DNA from: Hirundichthys speculiger
Taxonomy: Eukaryota > Chordata > Actinopteri > Beloniformes > Exocoetidae
DNA length: 64,000 bases
NCBI GenBank assembly: GCA_018398805.1
Contig: JAGFBZ010001933.1
Span: forward strand, 1 to 64,000
Direction: 5' to 3'
The notes beneath the pieces were generated by a model, which saw only the letters and a program-made list of their open reading frames with translations, was not told the origin of the DNA and did not search any database. A program made the translations under genes and the position numbers. How positions within the stretch are numbered: the first letter of the stretch is position 1; each line of letters starts with the position of its first letter. Shown here one piece after another: positions 13,633 through 24,839 of this stretch.

Positions 13633-14036
13633 AGGTGGGGTAGGTGTTCTTTTTTTTGCAGCACTTTTTACAATATTGCCTGAAAACCTTTTCACATTCC
13701 CATTGCACCCACTGAAATAAAATGTTTGCAAAAAAAAAATGAAACGTTTTTGTCCGGTCTAGAGGGTTTAATCAGAGAATAACTCTGACCAATCAATGTA
13801 CTGATCATCTTTACATTTATTGGCTGCCTAATATGTCCATCAAATATCAATGCACTCCCACCCACCCACCCCTCCCTGTGGTTCATGTAGTCATGAATCG
13901 TGTGAAGGCGTGGTTTAGGGGTGAGCTGAAGAGGAGGAGGCAGAGCCTTTGGGAGGAGGGAGGGAGTGTATATTTTCAAAATCTCACTTGAGTTGGATTG
14001 CTGGAACCATTTTTTCAAAGAACACCTACCCCACCT
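13633..14036. mobile_element. 404-bp MITE with TTAA flanks
   Basis: The inverted ends AGGTGGGGTAGGTGTTCTTT and AAAGAACACCTACCCCACCT are flanked by TTAA at 13629-13632 and 14037-14040. TTAA duplications suggest a piggyBac-like element, but a TAA duplication (Harbinger) also fits. It lies in intron 10 of copy A. Confidence 0.75.
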
Positions 14037-16723
14037 TTAAGACAGAATTATGAGCCTTAAAGCTATTGAAATGCTAATATTTAATCATAAATATTAGGCT
14101 ACTCCCTGACTATTGTAGTATGTTTGTGTTAAAACAATAGAAACAAAGAAAACATGAACATGCAGAACTGCCATCAGTTTAACATCAACATTCAAAATCC
14201 CTTTAGTGTTCAGTAATTGAGTTGCCTCTGTACTTTTCTTATAGTGACAATGTCTAGTTTCATTCGTAATACATAAAGGGCAAACCTGTAAACTTTAAGG
14301 TTACATGTTGTGGAGGTTGTACGGTGAATGTTGGCTCATAATTCCTTACTTTTTAAACCATCATTATTATTTTTGGTTAAAAAATATTAAACTTACAATG
14401 AACAATTTTATTATTTTCTGCTGTTTAATTATAGTTTTCAGATCAATGCTGACTGGACCTTTGGAAGCATGATGGAAGAAATCAAAGCTTTCCCTTCTCT
14501 CAGTGTGATGCCACCTCTGCACCTGAAGGATCTGGGCTGTCCCCAGAGCAACCTTGTTATGCTCGGCAAAGGTATTTTGTCAGATTATGATGTCATAAAA
14601 CACTTTCACTGCATAAAGTGTGATAAGTTCTGTTTATCGTGTTTTCAAAGCACTGCGAAATGATTAATTTGGTTTGCTGTTTGTTTCTTTATGTCAGAGA
14701 ACCTTGGCATCTATCTGTCTAGGGACAAAGCAACTCCTGATATGATTCAAGTTCAAGATTGTCTCAGAGGAAAAATAAACACGGTGGATATAAACATGTT
14801 GGCAGCCATGTGAGTAGCTGATCTGACATGGGGGATCGCTGGGAAATAGTTAATACTGAAACTAGACCAACCATTGTTCCAGTGACTGGAGAAATATTAC
14901 CTGTAGGAATGCATTTGGTTTTTACATTGTGATTAAAAACTGGAAGTGAAAATGCAGAATAGATCAACTCAAAAAGATTTTGTAGACAGAAGTTACCAAA
15001 ATAATTCCAACCAGCCTTCCACCTTAATAAATTGTTGTATTTCGCTGAAACCCCAAATAGATCCATAAATACTGAACCGCTGATTAACATATTAACCAAA
15101 TTTTCAGCGTATGTGCTCATTTGCTCTCTTTGTTATACAGGTTTGTTTGTAAGTCAGCCTTTGTCCATGATTACTACATTGCTTTTTAAAAAAAGTTAAA
15201 GTTCATTATGTGACGAGATGGAGGAACTGAACCCAAAGCAGCCAGACAGGGAAACGGTTTAAATGGGTTCATTGAAAGGAACAGTACAGGAACGAAGGAA
15301 ATCCAGAGTCCAGGAAAAAAAGGGTGAGAGTGTCGATCTGTGGGCTGGTGTGAGGCACAGAGGGAGACAAACTGCATAGGCAACAATACTCTGGCACTGA
15401 GGCTGAAGTCTGCAGTGGTCTGATAGGCCTAGAGATGCTGACTGTCAACAGGTGAGTGCGATCAGCCTCAGTGCCAGGGCGGGGGAGGGGAGCAGCCTCT
15501 GGGCAAAGGTAAGCACCACAAACAGGAAAGGGAACTCTGGCAATAGTCTTCATAAAAAAACATGAGTCCATGATCACCATAGATTAAATGGCAAAAGCCC
15601 ACAATGCAATGCTTGTATATTCATTTTCATGTACCATTAGAAAAAATGTCTGTTTTATTTGACATGTAATGCAGGACTGGAGACCACAGAGATGACAAAA
15701 CGTTTTTCACAACCAGAACTCCAAAAGAGGCAATAATGGTAATGCTATCAGAAGGATTTTGTCATAAAGAGATTTCTACTAAATCAGTGATCCAAGTATC
15801 AAATATTTTAACATTGCTTTTTTCCCCTGACAGGTTTTGCTAGATACCAGCTCTTCAATGGACGAAGAATGCTATGGAGATGCTAAAATAAAGAAAATTC
15901 ATGCTGTGAAAGAGCTCTTTGACAACTTTGCCTCCAGAACCATGGCTTATGATTTTCATCATGTCATTGGCCTTGTGAAGTTTGACACTGTGGTGGAAAC
16001 CCTCCATACATTTACTGAGAATCTGGAAAAGTTCAAGGTACACACTGTTTTGTTATTGATTTTTACCTGTCTGTTAGTGTTGACAGGAGCTAACATGAAT
16101 AAGCACTGTTCTTCTTTTAAAGCTGGGCAGCAGCGGAACGTGTCACCTTCGGGCCGGGGGCGGGGCACATGACCAGGCCCTTTAAACTCAATAAAGCTTG
16201 TGATTACAACATACACATACCCGCAACAGTGGGGCTTACATGCATTACTACATTTTTGACACATAGTTCAAAGCATTTGATAGTAAGAGTTCAACACCAC
16301 AAAGAGCAACCATGCCATTTTGAAATCAATCAAACCTGTAGTATTATGGAATAATATATTGTCTAAAATGTATTCGGCGGTATATGGTTGTGACGTCACG
16401 CGGGAGACGCACCACTGTTATTGTTGTAGTAGCTACTGGCATTCATTCATTCTGCTCGGTGCCAAGTGCCGATTTCGCCTGATGTGTTTCCATTGCTGTT
16501 AATAAATACCAACTCCAAGGACGTCATTGTACGAGCCTTTTTGCAAGAGTAACCCGACAAAACCGACATGACGTCTAAAAAACCATGAGAACAATAAAAC
16601 ATTAGGCTACCTGGCCCCTAATAATAACGTTAGGCGGCCGGGCTACTCCGATAACAACCACATCAACCACTTACAACTAAATTACACATTGTTTTCAGTG
16701 TCAGTGATTGTGAGAAATTGTAC

Positions 16724-16909
16724 CTGTAAATCTGGCTCCCTGACCGTGGTGCCAGTTTTGGTGGGCTTGACTCGTGGCCAACAATGTCAGGTTCATCTCC
16801 AGGAGGATATGTATCCAGCTTTTTTAGTTTAGTCTTTTCCTGCGCTCTTTTTTTTCTTTTCTTTGCGTTCTTTTGCTCCACATTTATGCCTGTATGAACT
16901 GTCACTCAT
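16724..16909 (-). mobile_element. hAT-type transposase first-exon remnant
   Basis: On the minus strand, ATG at 16909 opens a frame rich in Lys/Arg/Glu (CGAKERKEKKKRAQEKTKLK, then KLDTYPPG) that ends in a donor TTTACAG|GTACAA. This layout is typical of the N-terminal exon of hAT transposases of the TTF/zmym-like group. No further transposase exons are visible and the element ends were not found. It lies in intron 14 of copy A. Confidence 0.5.
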
Positions 16910-17465
16910 GATTTAATTAATCAGTGATCCACCTAGTCTGCACCACATAGATTCTGTTGACTAGTGACTGATGATGACGCTGATGGAAGGCTGTTGATCA
17001 CGATTTTACCAACAATACATTTGCAGATCTTACCGGCAATCCACTTGTAAATTTGAACATTGTAAAGTTAACTGTGAGAGTGAACATGAAGCCAGCCATG
17101 CAGCACAACATTTAATTCACTGTGTAGAAACCTACATGACCAAAGTCTGTCTTAATTTTTTTTTGACCAACCATGACTCATTCTGGCTGGGGCAACCTTT
17201 ATATGAACTCATACATAGCACGTACACAAGGCGTGACTGATGGTTCAACATTTTTGTAGAAAGTGTTTAAAGAACAAAACGCTGAGTCTGATATGTTTAT
17301 TTGGTCTCCAAAGTCCCCAGATACCAATCTACTGGTATCTGTGGGACAAGACCCTACCTCACACCCCTCAGGGCCCAAATGGTGTAACATCCCCTTACTA
17401 GAAAACTCCATGACACTTTCAGATACACTTTCTCCAGATTGTACAGCTTCCAGACATGTTTGCAC

Positions 17466-18638
17466 TAGGGATGTAATGATATGGAAAATTTGATATCTCG
17501 ATTATAGTAACCAAATTATCACAGTTTACGATATTATCGCAGTATTCTTAATTGCTGTACAAATGTCCAAAAAACACATACATTTAAATAATTTCACCAA
17601 ATCTTGTGATTTTCTTGTCATACTAAAACATCAAAAGCCAAAATTGTATCAAAATGAAACTTTCACATTAAAAGGGCAAACAATTGGCACAGAAAGAGGT
17701 TTTATTTTAAATGAACAAAATAAATAACAGGAAGAAAGCGTATTTGTCTGGTGCAAATTTAAATAAACACTTTAACAACCATAGTAGGTTAAAATATGCA
17801 AACAATTATCAGGAACAAAAATTATAGTGCAAGTTCAAATGAAATAAAATTTGGACTTTAAGCTGAACCTTAAATATGTATAAATGTACAAATAAAGAAA
17901 CAGTTGTATAGGAGCCAAATATGTTGTTATGAATTGTAGTTCACTCTGTGTGTCTTTGGGTGTCGCTGTGTTGTTACCTGAGGGTCAGGTATAAAGGTAG
18001 CTGCCGGTTATTGGTTAGGTGTTTGACCCGGAAGGGCAAAAGGTTTTGGACCGCCGTGGCGCTAACTGCCGGCGATATGGTTTTCGGATCAGTTAATGGG
18101 ATAAATAAATATTTTAACTCCATTAGAAGAACATTTTTCTTGGCTCTTTTTCAATCAACACGCAACGGTCACGTTTACGAAATGTGAGTTAGCGTAGCGC
18201 GTCGACCAGGTTACCAGGTCAAACATCTCAGTAGCTTGAAGCATTAGGCATAGCTCCTTCAAGTTGCTTGTACAAATTACAATAAAAATGTAAACAAGTG
18301 CTCTGCAGACAAGTTAATTGTCCTCCAACAGTTTTCCCTCTGCATTCTTAAAAAAAAAAGAAAAAATGCCCAGACCTCGGATTTCGTCCTTCTAGTGGGT
18401 TGGTAAATGTCCTGTGTGCTATCACCACTTTCTGCCATGCTTACGTTTCGATACCTATATTACAAGCTACATACTCACACGAGACATTCGCAAGTCACTC
18501 GCAGACTTGAATGAGGCTGATATTACATATACTGGTAATTGACCGCGATAATGAGACGAAGTCAGACATAAACGGTAATCGTTATCGTGTAAAATTTTAC
18601 TGCGCTTTACCGTAATACCGGTAACCGTTCCATCCCTA
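17466..18638. mobile_element. hAT-type element, TSD GTTTGCAC
   Basis: The 8-bp duplication GTTTGCAC is at 17458-17465 and 18639-18646. The ends are TAGGGATGTAATG on the left and CGTTCCATCCCTA on the right. An 8-bp duplication and such ends fit hAT. It carries no transposase frame. A block near 17930-18180 has a TATAAAG and AATAAA and could be a nested LTR, but I could not confirm ends. Confidence 0.85.
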
Positions 18639-18659
18639 GTTTGCACTCATAGAGTCTAA

Positions 18660-19436
18660 GGGCCCGATCTTCTGCCAGATCTCCTAAAGCCACTATTTAG
18701 GGGTAGCGGGTAGTGAGAGGGGCGTTCCCCCACATAGAATGCAATCTTCCACCTCCGTAAACCCGCTATCCCACCTGCGCTACCCGCTACATTATGCATA
18801 GGAGTGGTTAGGGCGTTCCACCTGTTAAACCAATCAGTGCGTCAGTAGCCACTGCCTTCAAGAGCAGGTTGCGCTATCCGTAAACCGCTATGGAGCATCT
18901 TTTCATCCAGATCGGAGCAGCTCTGTGCGCAGCTCGTCTGGGACTCTGCTGTAGAGCTTTCCTCCTCTTCCTTCCTCCTCCTCCTCTGCACTGATATAAA
19001 CATAAAAAATATTTTTACACAGACAATTCCTATCGGCTACCTAAAAGTCCCAGATAGTTGGTGCGCTCCCAGTAAACACGCTCTGGTCGTCTATGGTTTA
19101 ACTGCCGAGCAAGCCATTTAAGACGATCTCTGCTATTTTTCCCAAGGGTTCAACTGAGGCCAAAGCACGCTTTTTATACACAAGTTAATTCGAGAGGTAG
19201 AGCCGTTTGTACACGGCCACATGTGACCAGGTGGATGCACATTGATGCGTTCTTGCGCGATCGCAAGATACTGAGTTTGTGGTAAGGGCCAAAGACACGG
19301 CCATTGCCACACCTAGAAAGTGAGTAAGGGAGTCGGCATAATTGGTAGCGGCTTTAGCGTGCTGAAGATTCCATTAGCGATTAGCGGAGGTTCCAATTTG
19401 CTGGTAGCGGCTAGCGGGAAGTGTAGGATTGGGGCC
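18660..19436. mobile_element. Harbinger-like MITE, TSD TAA
   Basis: The flanking TAA is at 18657-18659 and 19437-19439. The ends GGGCCCGATC and GATTGGGGCC are imperfect inverted repeats. The element is internally rich in tagcggttagcg-like words in both orientations. It is noncoding and sits 19 bases after the hAT at 17466-18638. Confidence 0.65.
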
Positions 19437-19458
19437 TAAATGTTTATACACTTGTCTG

Positions 19459-19496
19459 AAACTACAGTATGTGTTATAAAACACATACTGTAGTTT
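19459..19496. repeat. Perfect hairpin, 17-bp stem, 4-nt loop
   Basis: AAACTACAGTATGTGTT is followed by ATAA and then its exact reverse complement. It lies in intron 14 of copy A. Confidence 0.95.
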
Positions 19497-20247
19497 TCAT
19501 TTGCAAAGTATAAATGTGGAATAGCTGTAGTTCAAGTATTACTATCAATCTTTTCCACATTTTTAGGTTCACTTGCGAGACATTGAGGCAAGTGGAAGTA
19601 CCCATTTATATGATGCATTGCAACAAGGAGCCTGTGAGCTTGAAAAAGTCAAGACGAGGTTCCCAGATTGTAGACTCCGCATCGTGTGTCTCACTGATGG
19701 ACAAGATGTTGGGTAAACTTAATTTCTTCTTTGTTTTATTTTCACTGAGCTGAATAGGTGTTTATTTTATTTAATATTTTCCCCTCAATTTCAAATTTAG
19801 CATCTTCTTTTGACTTGCCAATCAGAAGTTTTCATGAACATCACTTATACACATTTGTGATTATTGGCATCTAAAATGTGACTGACTGTTAAACAGAGAC
19901 TTTGAAAAGTTCGTCAACTGGCACTTTAGATACTGCCTACCATTAAATCCTTCATTAACATATTTTAGCCTTTCATCTCAGCTGGTATGAGATATAGACA
20001 TGTGTAGGTTGTTGGGGCCCCCTGCAAAAGAAATTACACAAAATTTGGTGTGCTTTCAAAGAATGTCATATTTACTATGAATTTCAATTTCTGTTCAGTT
20101 TGATCACCAAATCAAAACATAAAAGCCAAAGAGTGACTTTGGACCACACCTATAAATTTGCCAAATTAAATTTACATAACTTTGAAACAGCTAGTCATAA
20201 CTCTGTTATCAATTTTTCTCTTCAATGGGGTGCATGTAAAAAAAATA

Positions 20248-21000
20248 CAGTGGTACCTCTACTTACGAAATTAATTGGTTCTAGTAGTTTCGTAACCTGA
20301 AAATTTCATAAGTAGAGATGCGTTTTCCATGTAAATGTCCTAATCCGTTCCAAGCCCCCCAAAATTCGGACATATTTTTTTTTATAAATTATAAATAATA
20401 CATGAAATGACATAAAAACCTGTAAGAAATACATGTTAGAACTAGAAGACCACTCGGAGAGCGCAGACTTCCACCGAGCGCAACAATTATCGAAAATTTG
20501 AAAGTGATCCAGAATCCATGATTTCTTCTGGATCACACCCAAAATGAAATCACTTCTTCCTTTTCACGTTTCTGACAACTCCTGAAAATTTCATCAAAAT
20601 CCATCCATAACTTTTTGAGTTATCTTGAACACAGACAGACAGATAAACGCTGGCAAAAACATAACCTCCTTGGCGGAGGTAAAAATTGTTCGTTTACCTG
20701 GGTTTCTGGGTAACGCTCAAACAGACAAGGGGCCCTCCTAGCCAATGGGATGCCAGGAAGATGCTAACTGATAGCCAATGGCAGAGCAGCTCGGACACAC
20801 CGCTTTCAAACCGAGATACAGAGCCGACAAGTATGTTTACGTTCGGTAAACTCTGGGAGCTGCGAGTAGCAGCGCGTACTGTATTTTTGCCTTTCGTATC
20901 CTGAAATTTCTTTCGTAACAAGAGGCAATATTTCCCCATTGAGGCGTTTCGTAACCTGAAAATTTTGTATGTGGAGATGTTTGTAAGTAGAGGTACCACT
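20248..21000. mobile_element. 753-bp nonautonomous DNA transposon
   Basis: CAGTGGTACCTCTACTTACG at the left is mirrored by GTAAGTAGAGGTACCACT at the right. Left flank TA suggests a mariner-type duplication, but the right copy is not intact. Inner sequence repeats the motif 'cgtaacctgaaaattt' near both ends. Open frames inside have no transposase motifs. It lies in intron 15 of copy A. Confidence 0.75.
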
Positions 21001-22959
21001 ATTTAAAAAAAAAAAAAGTTTTTTTTTTGTAAAAAAAAATTGGTCTGTTTTTTGAAAACGGTAAGAAATTTTTTTGGGTCAAAACTGATTTTTCATTGTC
21101 ACCCATATGGTTCACTAGATAGGAGGCAAAACATTACATTTTCTTATTATAGACCCACCTATAAGCATGTTGAGAAATTGACCTTTTAAATCATGGTTTT
21201 ATTGTGAACTGGAACATGCCAAGTTTAGCTGTTATAGAACGTATAGTTTTTTACTGCCCATGGACCTTTATCAAAAATTGTGATGATAATAATAATAATA
21301 ATCAATAGTAATCCTTACAAATCAATTGTGTTCCAACAGCTTCACTGGTTAGACCTAAAAACCTGAGATTCCCTTGATTAAAAAAAAAAAAAAAATGTAT
21401 ATTATGTGCCTACAGCAATGGCAATTTTTTTCACAGGTTTTTCTTTTCTTTTCTTTTCACACACTGTTTTCGTTTTGACATAGCTCTTCAACAAAGCCAG
21501 TTGATGTTACAGTAAAACTGCTTAAATTAAACATCATTGTGGATTCAGTTCTTCTTGGAAAAGTAGTGAACAACATGCTGCATGGAATCAGCAATGCAAC
21601 AGGTAAAACCTACCAAAAAAAACATCTGTACAAATTTAGTTTGATTTTTTTTTTTTTTTCATTCTTATTTCTGGTTTAATTTTGCTCTGTATAGCAGTAA
21701 GAAAATTATTTTTGTGTAGAAATAGCAAGAAATCTTCATTTTAAATCCGAGACTGAAACTAAGCATAATTTGTTTCAGGGGAAAGGTTTATGATTTAGTC
21801 CTTGTGTCACTTGTATGTTTATTTTAGATGACAAACATACTTTTCAAGCTTTTGTTGATGTTTCCTTATTTCTTGTAGGGGGTTGCTGTTTCAAACCAGA
21901 GACTCCGAAAGAGGGTCTGAGGCTCTTCGAAATCGAGACGGTTTTGTCTCTGGAGCAGAGGAAACCCAAGAAAAAACATGACCCATCTTCCATCACCGAG
22001 GTACTGTTCTTGTTACAGACGTTCCTTCAGACCTGATGACTATGTAATTGAAATACTGTGTTATATTTTTCTTGTTGTTTTCTAGTCCATGCTAGCAGGC
22101 CTCTATGCTACTCAAGGATATGATGAATATCCAGAGACGTCTTTGCCAAGCCAGATAAACGGCAAGGTGACCATGACAGAGAGGTGAGCGATAGAAACAA
22201 CCATTTATTCTCTAGCTTGTCTTTGGTCATCCCCAAACCATCCGGTGGGTTGGACGTGCCTGGTTCCTCACAATGTGGAGGAGTTCAGTCACCCAGAAAA
22301 AAAATTTAATCATGCCCTTAAACAATTACTACTCTAATAATATATTTGCAGATTCATTTTTGTTAATCAATTCTTTTAACTTTTGTGGGGAAAAAATTGT
22401 TTTCTTAAAGGACCACATGGGAGCTTTTTGCTGGTTTAGTTTTTTGACACATGCATTACATTTGAAGCATTAATATTCTAAATTAGTGCTCTGAAAAAGA
22501 AGATTCGTGAGTCAAAAGATGGGAAATTCTTGGAAAAAGATAAACGCATCCTGGAGGAGCTCAAGAGTCTCCACTGTGAACCACATCCCTTCATCAGAAT
22601 CTTTCCATCAGAGGCAGACTTCAGTACGTAATAATGCTTCTCTCAAACTGTTTTATCTGTTTCAGTCTTTTTTCTGTTGATTTTATGTGTTGAAAATGTT
22701 ACTAACGATCAAGTACAGTCAGCTATAATGGAATACTCCAGTTTCTGCAACTAAACTAACAATGAAATCATTCGTTTAAAAAACTTTAAAAAGAACAATA
22801 GCAATGTTCAGCTTGTTTTTGTGATCTTTTCAGCGTTCTGGAGGATTCTCCTGCAGGGCCCTCCTGACACACCGTATGAGAAAGGCGTGTTTGAGCTGTA
22901 CTGCCAATTTGGTCCTGACTATCCTGTGAAGCCTCCACTTGGTTCGCTTCATCACTCAT

Positions 22960-23102
22960 GTATCCTGAACAAAATGGAGAGAAAAGAATGAACATATTAT
23001 ATTTCAAAGCATCATCATTTTTCCATCTTAAAGAGGGTAGTTTTGATGGCAGTTTATGCATCTTTAGTTATTTTGTAGTGAGTCTTTCTTAACAGATAAC
23101 AG
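22960..23102 (+). other. U12-type intron 20 in copy A
   Basis: The donor is GTATCCTGAA and a branch-like TTTCTTAAC (23085-23093) lies about 10 bases before the AG. Both signals fit minor-spliceosome introns. It splits the E2 domain just before the active-site segment. Confidence 0.7.
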
Positions 23103-24698
23103 ATTTATCACTGCAACATCAACAGTGTGGGCCGAATCTGCCACAACATATTTGATCGCAACTACAATGCCCATATAACCATGAAAGAGATCTTTGATGC
23201 CGTCTACGGACTGCTCATCATCCCTGAACCAGAAGATCCGCTGGACAGGTGCTGATATTTACTGTTGTATTGCAGTCATTATGAGCAAGTTCATTGTTGA
23301 AAATTCATTTTGCACATGGAACGTTTTTTTTTTTTTGTATTTTCTATAGAGCAATTATGTGATGAAAATCTGAATATTTGTCAAAAAAAAAAATCAGTCA
23401 AACACAGTTCATGAAAATACTGTGGATCATCTTTCCCTGGTTTCATTGCCTGCTTGAAAGGAAAATGAGCTACATTAATGGTCATAAACCTGGAGACTAA
23501 TATGAACATGTGAACAGATACGAGTAACCATATACTTGTAAACACTGCAAACGTAATAGAGTCACAGCCTGATCAAGACTCAGAAATAATGTTATACTTA
23601 TGTGCATGTAATTGCATGCATTACAACAGTAAGAAATTAGAAAATATAACAAATATACCAAAGAGCAAAAAAAAAAAAGAACACACCAAATGCAAAAACG
23701 ATGTCTGTAGTTATCAAAAGTGTGACGACTCAGATCCATGATACTAATCTGTATGCAAATGAACTCGTTACACCTCACACCAATGACATAAACCTCACTT
23801 TTTTCCATGTTTTAAAGAAATATCTGTCATATATGTTCTGTGTTATTTTACTGAAATACATACATTTAACTTCTTTTGGTAGCATTTTGGCCGAAGAATT
23901 CTTGACGATGCGTGACACATATGAGGAAGAAGCCAAGAAACAAACAAATGAGCATGCTGGGAAGTCACTGGATGTCATTGAGAAGGTGAACAAGATTGTT
24001 GGTGGTATAACAGAGTATTTGGAAAGTTTTTACTTTCATATACTCATGTGTCTTTTACTTTATTCAAGAAATTGGCAGTTCCTGTGCCACTGTTTACACC
24101 CGAGCATCTGATCTGTCCTCTCACCAAGAAGATGTTTGTAGATCCTGTGAAAACAAGATATGGCAACAGTGTACGAGCGCAAGGCCATTGAGGAACACCT
24201 GAAACAGTGAGTTATGGCTGGTGCAGTGACTGCTACCCTGATGCAGATTACTTTTGTAATGGAGCTCCAGGCTAACTTTTTTTGACTCATACAGGTTATG
24301 CTGTGTGGTTGCAAAGTGTAACAGGGATGCTTTGACCTTCATTCCCTCTTTCAGACATCAGTATGATCCAAAGGCGGGGAAGGCATATGTACTTACAATG
24401 AGCGACTTGATAGTGGACCGAAATATGAAGAAAATGGTGAAGGATCATCGATCTCAACAAATTCAGTAAATCAGTGGAGAAATGTTTTGGTCTGCAGCAT
24501 CCACAACTGAGACTTAAACTAACCCCACCCATCTGGCTTTAATCTCACATTAGTCCTGTCATTTTGAAAATATGTTTGCTGGTTGAGTCTTCAAAAGAAT
24601 TTTGAAGTTCATCACTTGTTGAAGGATCTGAGGATAAACAACTGATGTTCTTAGTTTCCACTCAGCTGCATTTTTAAACCATGAAAAGAAAATCAAAA

Positions 24699-24748
24699 AA
24701 TAAATGTCGAGTCCTCCACGTGAACAAACAAAATTTGTCAGAAATAAA
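24699..24748 (+). terminator. Polyadenylation signals of copy A
   Basis: AATAAA occurs at 24699-24704 and 24743-24748, 230 to 280 bases after the last-exon stop. Confidence 0.5.
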
Positions 24749-24796
24749 GAACGATTGATTGATTTGAATTGTATTGAGCAATACTCACTCACACAC

Positions 24797-24839
24797 ATCG
24801 ATGTGCGTGCGTGCGTGCGTACACACACACACACACACA
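24797..24839. repeat. GTGC/AC microsatellite
   Basis: A short run of gtgc units is followed directly by an (AC)n tract. Confidence 0.9.

Larger units (their letters stand above)
5606..24469 (+). pseudogene. Tandem copy A: SAM-UBL-UBL-VWA-E2-U-box gene, frameshifted
   Basis: 24 coding exons match copy B one for one: 5606-5735, 6427-6594, 6705-6842, 7081-7232, 8116-8212, 8300-8489, 11023-11151, 11550-11693, 13067-13202, 13429-13579, 14435-14571, 14698-14809, 15675-15738, 15834-16037, 19567-19712, 21484-21602, 21879-22000, 22086-22183, 22487-22623, 22834-22959, 23103-23248, 23883-23985, 24069-24206, 24355-24469. Splice sites look intact. Two private lesions break the frame: exon 5 is 97 bases against 104 in copy B (7-base loss, stop TAA at 8134), and exon 20 has an extra G near 22941 in the E2 core. 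Exon 23 carries the same +1 excess seen in copy B. Exon 19 also lacks 15 bases in frame. Read literally, the product stops after about 202 residues (SAM plus first UBL). Either it is a young pseudogene or the lesions are assembly errors. Domain details are given under copy B. Confidence 0.8.

Noticed and set aside
16100..16560. Solo LTR in intron 14 of copy A
   Set aside because: AATAAA and GC-rich blocks are suggestive, but I could not find matching TG...CA termini or a duplication.
20694..20999. 101-aa minus frame
   Set aside because: It lies in a nonautonomous transposon bounded by inverted repeats and has no transposase motif.
24797..24839. Possible CRISPR-like or regulatory repeat
   Set aside because: It is a plain GTGC/AC microsatellite. 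There are no spaced direct repeats anywhere in the window.
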